Shown in pieces: positions 8,647 to 17,630 of a stretch of DNA of 64,000 nt. The DNA is from Tropicimonas sp. IMCC6043. GTDB lineage: Bacteria > Pseudomonadota > Alphaproteobacteria > Rhodobacterales > Rhodobacteraceae. The notes under the pieces were generated by a model. It was not told where the DNA came from, did no database searches, and saw only the letters and a program-made list of their open reading frames with translations. Position numbers and translations under genes: made by a program. The DNA is taken from contig NZ_SELO01000006.1 in the NCBI RefSeq assembly GCF_004146235.1, forward strand, positions 124,001 to 188,000. The letters run 5' to 3'. Every line of letters starts with the position of its first letter. Position 1 is the stretch's first letter.

Positions 8647-9240
8647 TCAGGGCAACCAGACCGGCCGCCGGTCTCCCGCCGCGTATCGCCGCAGAACCGC
8701 CGGGTAGAGCCTGTGCTCCATGGTGAGCACGCGGGCGGCGAGGCTCTCGGGCGTGTCGCCGGGCTCGACGGGCACACGGGCCTGGCCGAGGATCGGGCCG
8801 TCGTCGAGTTCGGGCGTGACCTCGTGGACGGTGCAGCCATGCTCGGTATCGCCCGCCTCGAGCGCCCGGGCATGGGTGTGCAGGCCGCGATATTTCGGCA
8901 GCAGCGAGGGGTGGATGTTGAGCATCCGCCCCTGCCATTGGCCGACGAAGCCCGCGGTCAGCACCCGCATGAAACCGGCGAGGCAGATCATGTCGGCGCC
9001 GTGGCCCAGGATGATGTCCTGCAGCGCTGCCTCGAAGGCCGGGCGGTCCTTGCCGAAGGGGCGATGGCTCAGCGCGGCCGTGGGCACGCCGCGGGCCGCC
9101 GCCTTGGCCAGACCGACGGCCTCCGGGTCATTCGAGGCAACAAGGCAGGGCATGGCCGGGTGGCCCGGCTCTTCCATCGAGTCGAGCAGCGCCAGCATGT
9201 TGGAACCGCTGCCGGAAATAAGAATGGCGACGCGCCTCAA
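8647..9240 (-). CDS. purN: Phosphoribosylglycinamide formyltransferase
   Basis: PurN formylates GAR to FGAR using 10-formyltetrahydrofolate in purine synthesis. The 197-residue protein has the N-terminal loop [16 protein letters not shown] and the folate-site motif [13 protein letters not shown]. It also has the catalytic [18 protein letters not shown] segment, with its His and the Asp of DDGPIL. The only start that keeps the essential N-terminal strand is a TTG at 9240, which overlaps the purM stop in TTGA. The two genes are therefore translationally coupled. Length and domain content are normal. Confidence 0.96.
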   Translation of the reverse strand: MRRVAILISGSGSNMLALLDSMEEPGHPAMPCLVASNDPEAVGLAKAAARGVPTAALSHRPFGKDRPAFEAALQDIILGHGADMICLAGFMRVLTAGFVGQWQGRMLNIHPSLLPKYRGLHTHARALEAGDTEHGCTVHEVTPELDDGPILGQARVPVEPGDTPESLAARVLTMEHRLYPAVLRRYAAGDRRPVWLP

Positions 9241-10283
9241 GAGAGCGCCCCGCTATAGGAGACGCCCGCGCCGGGCACCACTGTCCCGATCCGGTGCACC
9301 GTCTCGCCTTCCTCCGCCAGAAGCGCCGCCAGCGCATCGGCGCGAGAGGGCTCCACGACGAGCACCATGCCGATGCCGGCATTGAAGGTCTTGAGTAGCT
9401 CGGCACGCTCCAGCCCGCCCGCCTCCGCCAGCCAGCGGAAGACCGGCGGCAGCGTCCAGGACGAGAGGTCGACCGCGGTGCCCAGCCCCTCGGGCAGAAC
9501 CCTCGGCAGGTTCTCGGTCAGCCCGCCGCCGGTGATATGCGCCAGCCCGTGCACCCCGCCGGCCCGGATCGCGGCAAGCGCCGGGCGGACATAGATCCGG
9601 GTCGGCGCGAGAAGCGCCGCGCCGAGCGGACCGTCGGCGAAGGGCGCGGGCGCGTCCCAGGCGAGCCCTTCGCGTTCGACGATCCTGCGGACCAGCGAAT
9701 AGCCGTTGGAATGGACGCCGCTCGAGGCGAGCCCCAGCAGCACGTCGCCCTCGGCCACTCCTGCCGGAAGCGCCGCGCCGCGCTCCATCGCGCCGACCGA
9801 GAAGCCCGCGAGGTCGAAATCCTCCGCCGCATACATGCCCGGCATCTCCGCCGTCTCGCCGCCGATCAGCGCCGAACCGGACTGCCGACAGCCTTCGGCG
9901 ATGCCCTCGACCACCTGCGCCGCGCGCTCCACGTCGAGCGCGCCGCAGGCGAAATAGTCGAGGAAGAAGAGAGGTTCGGCGCCCTGGCAGACGAGGTCGT
10001 TGACGCACATGGCGACGAGGTCGATGCCGACGCCGGAGACGAAGCCTGTGTCGATGGCAATCTTGAGCTTGGTGCCGACGCCGTCGGTCGCGGCCACCAG
10101 CACCGGATCCACATAGCCCGCCGCCTTCAGGTCGAAGAGCCCTCCGAAGCCGCCGAGCCCGGCCATGACGCCCGCCCGGTCGGTTGATTTCGCCGCCGGC
10201 TTGATCCGCTCGACGAGCGCGTTGCCCGCATCGATATCCACGCCCGCCTGGGCATAGGTGAGGCCGTTCTTCCGCTCCGCCAT
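9237..10283 (-). CDS. purM: Phosphoribosylformylglycinamidine cyclo-ligase
   Basis: PurM closes the imidazole ring of AIR from FGAM and ATP. The 348-residue protein contains the family N-terminus [14 protein letters not shown], the DGVGTK motif at about residues 67-72, and [24 protein letters not shown] and the GGG of [14 protein letters not shown] are also present. The ATG at 10283 gives the usual length. Its stop overlaps the purN start, forming the classic purMN operon. The promoter should lie between 10284 and the tRNA promoter. Confidence 0.97.
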   Translation of the reverse strand: MAERKNGLTYAQAGVDIDAGNALVERIKPAAKSTDRAGVMAGLGGFGGLFDLKAAGYVDPVLVAATDGVGTKLKIAIDTGFVSGVGIDLVAMCVNDLVCQGAEPLFFLDYFACGALDVERAAQVVEGIAEGCRQSGSALIGGETAEMPGMYAAEDFDLAGFSVGAMERGAALPAGVAEGDVLLGLASSGVHSNGYSLVRRIVEREGLAWDAPAPFADGPLGAALLAPTRIYVRPALAAIRAGGVHGLAHITGGGLTENLPRVLPEGLGTAVDLSSWTLPPVFRWLAEAGGLERAELLKTFNAGIGMVLVVEPSRADALAALLAEEGETVHRIGTVVPGAGVSYSGALS

Positions 10284-10355
10284 GGCGACTCCCGCTGATT
10301 TTGGCCCCGCATAGCGCAAGCCGCGGGGAAGGTCCACGCAGGTGCCGACCGGCGC

Positions 10356-10384
10356 TTGACCCCGCCCCGCCGCGCTCCTATTCA
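10356..10384 (+). promoter_or_regulatory. Sigma-70-type promoter of the CAT-anticodon tRNA
   Basis: TTGACC at 10356-10361 and TATTCA at 10379-10384 are separated by exactly 17 bp. They lie 11 bp before the first base of the tRNA, so transcription would begin just upstream of the mature 5' end. This is the expected layout for a single tRNA gene. Confidence 0.7.
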
Positions 10385-10395
10385 CATGGGCCGAG

Positions 10396-10472
10396 GGGCC
10401 TGTAGCTCAATTGGTTAGAGCAGAGCGCTCATAACGCTTTGGTTGCGGGTTCAAGTCCTGCCGGGCCTACCA
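10396..10472 (+). tRNA. tRNA with CAT anticodon, probably tRNA-Ile2 (lysidine), possibly tRNA-Met
   Basis: The 77-base gene folds as a full cloverleaf. The acceptor stem GGGCCTG pairs with CGGGCCT, the D-arm is GCTC/GAGC, and the anticodon stem is GAGCG/CGCTT. The loop is CTCATAA with anticodon CAT, the T-arm GCGGG-TTCAAGT-CCTGC, and the 3' CCA is encoded. The variable-loop and T-arm context (TTGGTTGC, TTCAAGTCC) resembles isoleucine tRNAs whose C34 is changed to lysidine more than elongator methionine tRNAs. Identity between these two remains a call from similarity only. Confidence 0.9.
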
Positions 10473-10537
10473 ATCCCCTGCTCAGACAATCACCGGTTGT
10501 TCCGTTCGCTGAATGGCGGGAAATCGGCCTCGACTGG

Positions 10538-10709
10538 GTGCGGAGCCGCGCCGTTGCCGGGCCGCGGCGTGGCGGTCCGACGGTGGGCCGACGCGCTTTA
10601 TTGCGAGGATTCCGAATAAGATTAGGACGATGCGCTGGTTCCACCGTATCGCCGGGCCGTGGGGGCGGCCCGGCGACGGCGCGGCGGCCTGCGGCCGCAG
10701 CTTCGCGCC
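10538..10709 (-). repeat. Intergenic repeat, copy A (3' of araB)
   Basis: One of three related elements of about 170 bp (others at 13563-13735 and 30285-30453). It starts with GTGCGGAGCCGCGCC and contains the shared blocks GGGCCGCGGCG, GCTTTAT, GATGCGCTGG, GTATCGCCGGGCCGTGG and GCGCGGCGGCCT. A perfect 8-bp inverted repeat, GCCGGGCC and GGCCCGGC, flanks a G-rich loop. The element ends 24 bp after the araB stop, and on the minus strand it reads as araB 3'-UTR. It fills most of the 261 bp between the tRNA and araB. No protein-coding signal is convincing, although all frames stay open because of the GC content. Confidence 0.75.
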
Positions 10710-10733
10710 GTGGCACCGAGCTCGTTGACTCGC

Positions 10734-12362
10734 CTACCCCTTCAGATTCGCATTCGCGAACGCGCCGAGCGCCTGGTAGTCGGCATAGATCGCCTCGTAG
10801 GCCGCATGGGCCTCGGCGTTCGGCGTGAAGGTCTTCTCGATCGGGCTCAGCATCGCCGCCTTGGCCGCCTCGATGCCGTCATGCGCGCCGGCCGCCGTCG
10901 CCGCGAAGATCGCCGCGCCGCGGGCGCAGGCCTGGTCGGATTCCACGACATGGATCTCGCGATTCATCACGTCGGCGCAGACTTGGCTGATGAGGTCCGA
11001 CTTGCGGGCGATGCCGCCGATGGCGACGATCTTCTTGACCGGGATGCCCTCGCTCTCGAAACGCTCGACAATGGCGCGGGAGCCGAAGGCCGTGGCCTCG
11101 ACCAGCGCCCGATAGACCGAGGGCGCGGTGGAGCCGAGGTGCAGCCCGCCGATCATCGCCCGCACCGTCTGGTCGGCATCCGGCGTGCGCCGGCCGTTGA
11201 GCCAGTCGAGCGCGCGCTCGCCGAACGCACCCGGCGGCAGCGCGGCAGCCTCCTTCTCGAGCGCCGGCAAGAGCGAGCCCTTGCTGCCGCGCTCGGAGCG
11301 GCCCCAGGAGAGCAGGCTCTCGAACCAGGCGAAGACGTCGCCGAAGGAGGACTGCCCGGCCTCGAACCCGATCTGGCCCGGCATGACGCTGCCCGGCACC
11401 TGGCCGCAGATGCCGTGGACCAGCGTGTCGCCGACCTCCTCGGGTGGCGCCACGAGGATGTCGCAGGTCGAGGTGCCCATGACGCGCACCAGCGAATAGG
11501 GCTCGATGCCGGCGCCGACCGCGCCCATGTGGCAGTCGAAGGCGCCGACGGCGACGGGGATGCCGCTCGGGATGCCGAAACGGCCGGCCCATTCCGGTGT
11601 CAGCATGCCTGCGACCTGGTCTGAGGTGCGGGTCTCGGTGAAGAGCGGCGTCGTCAAGTTGCCGAGCACAGGGTCGAGCCGTGTGAGCCAGTCGCGATCG
11701 GGCAAGCCGCCCCAATCTGGATGCCAGAGCGCCTTGTGACCGGCCGCGCAGCGGGAGCGGACGACCTTCGAGGCGCTGTCGACACCGGTCAGCAGCGCGG
11801 GGATGTAGTCGCAGAGCTCGACCCAGTTGGCGGCGGCACGGAAGACCTTGGAGTTGCTCCGGCCGACATTCAGGATCTTTGCCCAGTACCATTCGGAGGA
11901 ATAGATCCCGCCGACATAGCGGATATAGTCGGTGACCCCTTCCTCGGCGCAGAGCGCGTTGATCTCCTCGGCCTCGCGGGTCGAGGTGTGGTCCTTCCAG
12001 AGGATGCACATCGCGTCCGGATCGGTGGTGAACCCCTCCTTCAGCGCCAGGGCGGCGCCGTCATCGGCCACCGGAAGCGGCGAGGAGCCGGTCGTGTCGA
12101 CGCCGATCCCGACGATCTCGGGCGTGCCGTCACAACCGGCGATCGCGTCGCGCACGGCGGCGACCATCGCCTCCATGTAGTCGGCGGGGTGCTGGCGATA
12201 CTGCTGACGCGCCGGGTTGCAGAAGCGCCCTTCCATCCAGCGGGGATACTCGGCCACGCCCGAAGCAATCTCCGCACCGTCGGTAGCGCGCACGACGACG
12301 GCGCGCACCGAATCGGAACCGAAATCGAGACCGAGCACGTGGGTGTTGCTGGTCGCCTGCAT
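10734..12362 (-). CDS. araB: Ribulokinase
   Basis: AraB phosphorylates L-ribulose to L-ribulose 5-phosphate, the second step of L-arabinose catabolism. The 542-residue protein is an FGGY-family kinase. The N-terminal phosphate motif is LGLDFGSDSVRA (10-21), and GVDTTGSSPLP and DAMCILWKDHTS are diagnostic for ribulokinases. The C-terminal half has GTSTCDILV and IVAIGGIARKSDL. The ATG at 12362 is preceded by a GGAGGAG ribosome site. It is divergent from araC, whose product probably controls it through the half-site at 12435. The gene is about 20 kb from araA and araD, unlike the enteric araBAD order, and repeat copy A follows it. Confidence 0.96.
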   Translation of the reverse strand: MQATSNTHVLGLDFGSDSVRAVVVRATDGAEIASGVAEYPRWMEGRFCNPARQQYRQHPADYMEAMVAAVRDAIAGCDGTPEIVGIGVDTTGSSPLPVADDGAALALKEGFTTDPDAMCILWKDHTSTREAEEINALCAEEGVTDYIRYVGGIYSSEWYWAKILNVGRSNSKVFRAAANWVELCDYIPALLTGVDSASKVVRSRCAAGHKALWHPDWGGLPDRDWLTRLDPVLGNLTTPLFTETRTSDQVAGMLTPEWAGRFGIPSGIPVAVGAFDCHMGAVGAGIEPYSLVRVMGTSTCDILVAPPEEVGDTLVHGICGQVPGSVMPGQIGFEAGQSSFGDVFAWFESLLSWGRSERGSKGSLLPALEKEAAALPPGAFGERALDWLNGRRTPDADQTVRAMIGGLHLGSTAPSVYRALVEATAFGSRAIVERFESEGIPVKKIVAIGGIARKSDLISQVCADVMNREIHVVESDQACARGAAIFAATAAGAHDGIEAAKAAMLSPIEKTFTPNAEAHAAYEAIYADYQALGAFANANLKG

Positions 12363-12434
12363 CGCTGAATCTCCTCCGCTGCGCGAGAATGCCCCACTCC
12401 AACGGAGCCGGTCGTCGCCGACGGACCCCATTTG

Positions 12435-12451
12435 CATGGACAATTCTACTT
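12435..12451. promoter_or_regulatory. Candidate AraC half-site between araB and araC
   Basis: CATGGACAATTCTACTT occurs here and again, with one mismatch, at 12545-12561. Read on the minus strand toward araB it is AAGTAGAATTGTCCATG, which resembles the enteric araI1 half-site pattern TAGC...TCCATA. It lies 72 bp upstream of the araB start in an otherwise GC-rich region. The assignment rests on similarity and location. Confidence 0.45.
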
Positions 12452-12544
12452 GACCTCCCGGACGGGGTTTCCTTCCAATCCCCGTCGTCAGGGTGTAGAT
12501 TAAAAATCGTACCGCGCGACCTCAATATCTCATCCCGCTACAGA

Positions 12545-12561
12545 CATGGACAATTCCACTT
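12545..12561. promoter_or_regulatory. Second candidate AraC half-site, overlapping the araC start
   Basis: CATGGACAATTCCACTT is a direct copy, one base different, of the element 110 bp upstream, in the same orientation. It includes the most upstream ATG of araC, so if it is an operator it would either overlap the start codon or lie in the leader of a shorter araC beginning at 12648. Such a pair could allow looping or autoregulation, as known for enteric AraC, but this is inference. Confidence 0.4.
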
Positions 12562-13550
12562 CGCTCGATCCCTCACAGGACCCGCAGGTCCAGCGTCTCA
12601 TTTCCAGGCTCAACCACGGCGAGACGCCCTCGCCGGACGATACCCGGATGGCCTCGCTGTTCCCGGGCTTCCGGTTCGACGTGCGCCTCGTTGCCGGGAT
12701 CACGCCGATCGAGAAGGACGGGCCGCTGGACTTTTTCATCGACCGGCCGAACGGTATGCGCGGCTGGATCGTCAACCTGACGGTCGAGGGCACGGGCCAG
12801 GTCTTCGAGGGGGCGCATGGCTTCACCGTCTCGCCCGGCGACTTGCTGCTCTTCCCGCCCGGCGTGCCGCATTACTACGGCCGTGCCGAAGAAGCCTCGA
12901 AATGGTGGCACCGCTGGATCTACTTCCAGCCGCGGGCTTTCTGGAAACCCTGGCTGGACTGGAACCAGAAGATCGACGGGGTGCATGTGCTGCGCCACCG
13001 TGACGAGGCCAAGTTCAGCGAGCTGTTCCGGCTCTTCGTCGAGGTCGACACCTGGTCGCAGCGGGCCGACGCGCTGTCGCTCGACCTCGCCTTCAACCGG
13101 CTCGAGCACATCCTGCTCTCCTGCGCCCGGCAGGACAGGGACGCGCGGAACTCGCCGGTGGTGGTGGACGAGCGGGTGCTGGCGGCCTGCACGCTGATCT
13201 CGCAGAACCTCGCCAAGCCGATGGGCGTGCAGGAAGTGGCCGAGCATGTCTGCCTCTCGCCGTCGCGGCTGTCGCATCTCTTCCGGAAATACATGGGCAC
13301 CGGCGTGGTGCAATGGCGCGACGCGCAGCGGGTGCAGTTTGCCATGCAGCTCCTCAGGATCACCAACATGCCGATCAAGTCGATCTCGCAGATGGTGGGC
13401 TATGACGACGCGCTCTATTTCTCGCGCGTCTTCCGCCGGCACACGGACATGAGCCCGCGGCGGTTCCGGGACCGGCACGGCGACGTTCTACCCGACGGCG
13501 AGAAGACCCGCGCGGCCGTGGTCCGGTCACTGGACCTGCCGGGGGAGTGA
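12546..13550 (+). CDS. araC: AraC, arabinose operon transcriptional regulator
   Basis: This is a true AraC rather than a generic family member. The arabinose-binding cupin domain contains RLVAGITPIEKDGPLDFF, DRPNGMRGWIVNLT, PGDLLLFPPGVPHYYGR and WHRWIYFQPRAFW, all close to the enteric protein. The C-terminal double helix-turn-helix includes EHVCLSPSRLSHLFRKYMG and DDALYFSRVFRRHTDMSP. It would sense L-arabinose and control araB here and the chvE-araA operon at 32-38 kb. The ATG at 12546 gives 334 residues with about 35 extra N-terminal ones; the ATG at 12648 (MASLFPGF) would match the enteric N-terminus better. Neither has a strong ribosome site. Confidence 0.92.
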   Translation: MDNSTSLDPSQDPQVQRLISRLNHGETPSPDDTRMASLFPGFRFDVRLVAGITPIEKDGPLDFFIDRPNGMRGWIVNLTVEGTGQVFEGAHGFTVSPGDLLLFPPGVPHYYGRAEEASKWWHRWIYFQPRAFWKPWLDWNQKIDGVHVLRHRDEAKFSELFRLFVEVDTWSQRADALSLDLAFNRLEHILLSCARQDRDARNSPVVVDERVLAACTLISQNLAKPMGVQEVAEHVCLSPSRLSHLFRKYMGTGVVQWRDAQRVQFAMQLLRITNMPIKSISQMVGYDDALYFSRVFRRHTDMSPRRFRDRHGDVLPDGEKTRAAVVRSLDLPGE

Positions 13551-13562
13551 GGCGGCTTCCGA

Positions 13563-13735
13563 GTGCGGAGCCGCGCCATCGACGGGCCGCGGCGCGGCGA
13601 TCCGGCGGTGGGTCGGGGCGGTTTATGGTGAGGACTCCGAAAAAGCTCGTCGCGATGCGCTGACGGCGAGGTATCGCGGGGTCGTGGGGGCGGCCCGACG
13701 ATGGCGCGGCGGCCTGACGGCCGCTGCTTCGCACC
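13563..13735 (-). repeat. Intergenic repeat, copy B (3' of homospermidine synthase gene)
   Basis: This is the second copy of the roughly 170-bp element. It shares GTGCGGAGCCGCGCC, GACGGGCCGCGGCGCGG, GGTTTATGGTGAGGA, GATGCGCTG, GTATCGC, GTGGGGGCGGCCCG and GGCGCGGCGGCCTG with the other copies. The inverted repeat near its right end has changed sequence (GGGTCG against CGGCCC) but still pairs if a G-U wobble is allowed. It lies in the convergent gap between araC and the homospermidine synthase gene, 45 bp beyond the stop of the latter. Confidence 0.75.
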
Positions 13736-13780
13736 TGCTCTCGGCAAGAAGGTCTTCGACTACCGAAGCTCGTATCGGCC

Positions 13781-15202
13781 TCAGCTCGCCAGCACGTTCC
13801 GGAACAGCCAGGGATCGCTCTCGTCGATGTCTTCGGGAAACTGCGCCCAGCGGTCCTGGAGCGGTGTCCAGTCGGTGTAATGCGCCTCCACCGGGCCGAG
13901 ATAGGGGCGCTGCACCTCGAGGCAGCGGACATGGTCCATCTCGTCGGTCTCGACGATCCCGGCCTCGGGGTTCTCCAGCGCCCAGACCATCCCCGCCAGC
14001 ACCGCCGAGGTAACCTGTAGCCCGGTCGCGTTCTGGTAGGGCGCAAGTTCGCGCGCCTCCTCGTTGGAAAGCCGCGAGCCGTACCAGAGCGCATTCTTCG
14101 CGTGGCCGTAGAGAAGCACGCCCAACTCGTCGATGCCCTCGACGATCTCGTCCTCGGCGAGGATGTGGTGCCGCTCCTGCTGGCGGCCCGAGCCGAACAT
14201 CTCGTGCAGGCTCAGCACCGCATCGTCGCAGGGGTGATAGGCATAGTGGCAGGTCGGGCGGAACTCCGGCGCGGCGGCGTCGCCGACCGTATAATAGTCA
14301 GCGATCGAGATCGCCTCGTTATGGGTCACGAGGAAGCCGAATTGCGGCCCCGGCGTCGGGCACCAGCTGTGCACCCGGGTGATCGCGCCCGGCCGTTCGA
14401 GCCAGATCGCCGCCTGGCAGCCCGTCTCGTGCCTGTGGCCGTTCTCCGGAAACCAGGTCTCATGCGTGCCCCAGCCAAGCTCGGCCGGCTGGAACCCCTC
14501 CGAGATGAAGCCCTCGACCGACCAGGTATTGACGAAAAGGCCACGCGCCCGCGGCACCCGGCGTGCCTGCGTGTCCCGCTCGGCGATATGCACGCCCTTG
14601 ACGCCAAGGGACTGCATGAGCCCGGCCCAGCCCGCGCGATCGGTGGGCATCGGAACATCGCGCCCGAGATCGCCCGCAAGCGTCATCAGCGCCTCCTTGA
14701 CGAACCAGCTGACCATGCCAGGGTTCGCGCCGCAGCAGCTGACGGCCGTCGTCCCGCCCGGGTTTCGCGCCTTCTCGTCCCGCACCACCTGGCGCAACGC
14801 ATAGTTGGTGCGGGCGGCGTTGTCGGTGGTGCCGAAGTAATACCCCGCCCAGGGCTCGACCACGGTGTCGATATAGAGCACGCCGAGCTCGCGCATGAAT
14901 TTCATGATGTCGAGCGAGGACGTGTCGACAGAGAGGTTGACGCAAAAGCCGCGCCCCTCGGCAAAGAGCGTGCCCAGGACCTCGCGGTAGGTCTCCTTCG
15001 TCAGCTCCACCTGCAGGTGGTTGAGATTGTGCTGACGCAGGAAGCCGGCCTTCGTCGGGTCGGGCTCGATGATCGTGAGCTTCGCGGCGTCATAGTCGAA
15101 ATGGCGCTCGATCAGCGGCAGCGTGCCCTTGCCGATGGAGCCGAAGCCGATGAGGACGATCGGCCCGTCAATGCGGCCGTAATTCGGGTATTCCCGTTCC
15201 AT
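13781..15202 (-). CDS. hss: Homospermidine synthase
   Basis: This enzyme makes sym-homospermidine from putrescine (or putrescine and spermidine) in an NAD-dependent reaction and is common in alphaproteobacteria. The 473-residue protein has an N-terminal Rossmann motif IVLIGFGSIGKGTLPLI (15-31) and an acidic strand end LTIIEPD. It also has the conserved NLSVDTSSLDIM, VEPWAGYYFG and CCGANPGMVSWFVKEAL segments, and full family length. It is monocistronic, convergent with araC, and followed by repeat copy B. Its start lies 103 bp from the bamB stop. The product is cytoplasmic. Confidence 0.93.
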   Translation of the reverse strand: MEREYPNYGRIDGPIVLIGFGSIGKGTLPLIERHFDYDAAKLTIIEPDPTKAGFLRQHNLNHLQVELTKETYREVLGTLFAEGRGFCVNLSVDTSSLDIMKFMRELGVLYIDTVVEPWAGYYFGTTDNAARTNYALRQVVRDEKARNPGGTTAVSCCGANPGMVSWFVKEALMTLAGDLGRDVPMPTDRAGWAGLMQSLGVKGVHIAERDTQARRVPRARGLFVNTWSVEGFISEGFQPAELGWGTHETWFPENGHRHETGCQAAIWLERPGAITRVHSWCPTPGPQFGFLVTHNEAISIADYYTVGDAAAPEFRPTCHYAYHPCDDAVLSLHEMFGSGRQQERHHILAEDEIVEGIDELGVLLYGHAKNALWYGSRLSNEEARELAPYQNATGLQVTSAVLAGMVWALENPEAGIVETDEMDHVRCLEVQRPYLGPVEAHYTDWTPLQDRWAQFPEDIDESDPWLFRNVLAS

Positions 15203-15305
15203 CTGCGTCTCCTATTGGTTTGTCTGCGCCTGCTGGCATTGGACGCGCCTCTGCCGGGGCACCGGAGGCGGCCCTTCCCCCTTGCCGGGGCGCGGTCGTC
15301 CCCGC

Positions 15306-16655
15306 TCAGCGATAGGCGACCAGTTGGCCCTTCGTCGTCACCAGATAGAGCGTGCGATTCACCACCACGGGGTTGGTCGTCGCGCCTCCGGGGATCTCCA
15401 CGGCCGAAATCAGGCTTCCATCGCGCGGATTGAAGCTGCGGATATAGCCGTCATCCGAGGCCACGATCAGCCGGTTGCCGGCAAGGACGGGGCCGTAATG
15501 GGCGTAGACGTCGCGATAACGGCGCGGCCGCTGCGACTTGAAGCCCGGCAGGTCCACCGCCCAGATCACCTCGCCGGTCGAGGCGTTGAGCCGGACCAGC
15601 TGCTCCAGGTCGGTCACCGCGAAAACCGATCCGCCATCGACCCAGACCGGGCTCATCGCGCCCTCGGTGGCGGTCCAGATGCGCCCGCCGGTTGCCAGGT
15701 CGAGCGCGGCGATCCGGCCGGAGGGCGAGCCGACATAGACCCTGTCGCCGACGATCACCGGATCAGAGGAGATGTCGGAGATCAGCGAATAGGCGCGGCC
15801 GCGGCGACGCCCGGCGAGCGTGGTCGCCCAGCTGCGCTGGCCATCCCTCTGGGCGCCGACGAGTTCGGCCGAGCCGAAGGGGAAGATCGCGAGGCGGGAA
15901 TCGACTGCCGGCCCGGCGCCATTCACAGTCGCCGTGGGCGACGGTACGGCGGGAAGATCCCAGGCCAGCCGGCCGTTATCGGCCCGCACGGCGAAGGCGC
16001 GGTTGTCGCGGCTGGCGACATAGACCATGCCGTCCCGCACCGTCGGCGCGCCGGCGACCGGCGCGTCGAAGCCCTGGACCCAGAGCGTCTGTCCGGTTGC
16101 CGGGTCGAGCGCATGGAGACGGCCGAACCCGGTGGTGACGAAGAGCCGGCCATCGCCATATGCCAGACCGCCGCCCGAACCGTCGCTGTTATTGTCGGAG
16201 GCCGGCGTCAGGTCGCGCGACCACTGCGTCGCGCCGCCCAGCGAATGGGCCATGACCTGGCTGCGGGAATCGAGCGTGAAGATGCGCCCGGCGCCCACCA
16301 CCGGGTCGGCCGTGATATGCGCCTTGCGGCTGTCGCCGCTGCCGATCGAGGTCGACCAGACCGGCGTCAGATTGGCGCCGAGCGCCGGGTGCTGGATACG
16401 GTGCGTGGCGCTGCCGCCGCGATGGGTCCATTCGGAATGGTTGACCTGGGCCGAGGCGCCAAAGGCGACGTCGCCCGCCACCGGCGCTCCGACTGGCGGT
16501 ATCCCGACTTCTACCGGGCTGACGTCTCCGGCCTCGATCACTTCCAGCGGCGTGCGCACATCAAAGCGTTCGCCGGGAAGCGGCGGATCACCGCCGCAGC
16601 CGGCCAGCATCAGGGCGATCATCGCCCATCCCGCCGCAGATACCCGTGCCTTCAC
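15306..16655 (-). CDS. bamB: BamB-like outer-membrane assembly lipoprotein (PQQ-type beta-propeller)
   Basis: BamB is the lipoprotein propeller of the BAM complex that folds outer-membrane proteins. The product has a lipoprotein signal ending LMLAGC (Cys20 from the GTG start). It then has about seven PQQ-like blades with repeats such as RIFTLDSRSQVMAHSL, RLHALDPATGQTLWVQGF, FAVRADNGRLAWDL, RIAALDLATGGRIW and QLVRLNASTGEVIW. The GTG at 16655 has a GGGAGA ribosome site 8 bp upstream; an ATG six codons earlier is also possible. It lies 45 bp downstream of the TPR gene in one operon, the usual neighbourhood in this order. Confidence 0.9.
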   Translation of the reverse strand: MKARVSAAGWAMIALMLAGCGGDPPLPGERFDVRTPLEVIEAGDVSPVEVGIPPVGAPVAGDVAFGASAQVNHSEWTHRGGSATHRIQHPALGANLTPVWSTSIGSGDSRKAHITADPVVGAGRIFTLDSRSQVMAHSLGGATQWSRDLTPASDNNSDGSGGGLAYGDGRLFVTTGFGRLHALDPATGQTLWVQGFDAPVAGAPTVRDGMVYVASRDNRAFAVRADNGRLAWDLPAVPSPTATVNGAGPAVDSRLAIFPFGSAELVGAQRDGQRSWATTLAGRRRGRAYSLISDISSDPVIVGDRVYVGSPSGRIAALDLATGGRIWTATEGAMSPVWVDGGSVFAVTDLEQLVRLNASTGEVIWAVDLPGFKSQRPRRYRDVYAHYGPVLAGNRLIVASDDGYIRSFNPRDGSLISAVEIPGGATTNPVVVNRTLYLVTTKGQLVAYR

Positions 16656-16700
16656 CGCATGTTCTCCCGTCACCTTGCAAATGCGCCCAGTGCCCTGGCC

Positions 16701-17366
16701 TCAGCCCTGACCCGCAGCATCCCCGATATCGGCGCCGAGCGCCAACAGCAATTGAGAGACACGCTGAAGCAGGCCCTGGGTCAGTTGCGGTTCCTGCAGC
16801 AGCGCCTGCGCCGCCGCGATCGCAGCCTCGGTGTCACCCGCCGCGGCGAGGTCCAGTACCTGCTGTTCCAGCGCCAGCGGCCGGTAGGGCGCGCCGGGCG
16901 TGGCCAGCCGTTCGAGAAGCTGCGCGCGCAGGTCGGGCGAGACCGCGTCGCCGCCGATCAGGACCATCTTGAACGCGGCAAGATCGGTGTAGGCGGCGGG
17001 CAGGTCGGTGCGCGCGGCCAGCGGCTCGAGCGTCGCCACAGCGGCCTCGGGCTCTTCGGCGGCGAGCTGCTCGGCCGATGCAAGCAGCGCGATCACGCCG
17101 GCCATGTCGCCCGAGACAGGAAGCTCCTTCAGCGCATCGACCCGGACCAGCGGCCCGGGGAGCTGCAGCGCCGACATGATATCGTCGCCGAGCGCCTGCG
17201 CCGCGGCCGTTTCCCGCGCCTTGCGGTATTCGTTCCAGCTCGCCCCGGCGACGATCAGCACCACCGCCAGGATCGCGATCCAGCCGTATTTGCGGAAGGT
17301 CCGGAAAAGCCTCTCGCGGCGAACCTCCTCGTTCACCTCGTCGATAAAACTGTCGGACTCGCTCAT
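16701..17366 (-). CDS. TPR-containing YfgM-like translocon-associated membrane protein
   Basis: A 221-residue protein with a short acidic cytoplasmic N-terminus (SESDSFIDEVNEEVRRERL), one membrane helix (about residues 28-43) and a periplasmic Ala/Leu-rich helical domain that fits TPR-like repeats. This is the layout of YfgM-family proteins, which sit at the SecYEG translocon and hand substrates to periplasmic chaperones. Location directly upstream of bamB supports that assignment, since yfgM and bamB are neighbours in many proteobacteria. The ATG at 17366 precedes the conserved N-terminus. It is divergent from the efflux operon. Confidence 0.85.
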   Translation of the reverse strand: MSESDSFIDEVNEEVRRERLFRTFRKYGWIAILAVVLIVAGASWNEYRKARETAAAQALGDDIMSALQLPGPLVRVDALKELPVSGDMAGVIALLASAEQLAAEEPEAAVATLEPLAARTDLPAAYTDLAAFKMVLIGGDAVSPDLRAQLLERLATPGAPYRPLALEQQVLDLAAAGDTEAAIAAAQALLQEPQLTQGLLQRVSQLLLALGADIGDAAGQG

Positions 17367-17630
17367 AGGTCCCCGCCCGTGCCTTAAATTCCATCGGCCA
17401 CCCCCGCAATGCCGGGAACCCTGCCGAAACCGCCCCCTCTTACCCCGAAGGCCTTGCAAATGCCAAGACCCGCTGCGGTTTCCGCCAGGCGCGTCGTTAC
17501 GGGTAGGGAAATCCACCATATCGGGGCATCCCGGCCCGATTCCGAGCCTCCGCTCTTGCCATCGTAGCGCTTTGGATACATGTGTTCCCCCGAACGCGCC
17601 TGCGCACAGGTTCCCGAAAGGCCCGGGCAA

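Noticed and set aside
10429-10716. Apparent short genes inside the intergenic repeats (similar Arg/Pro-rich peptides from copies A, B and C)
   Set aside because: The peptides look alike because the DNA repeats are alike. All frames stay open, starts differ, no ribosome sites are present, and conservation follows pairing segments rather than codon positions.
15282-17387. 701-residue open frame on the plus strand opposite bamB and the TPR gene
   Set aside because: It is antisense to two recognisable genes and its translation is low-complexity Arg/Ala/Asp-rich, as expected for a shadow.
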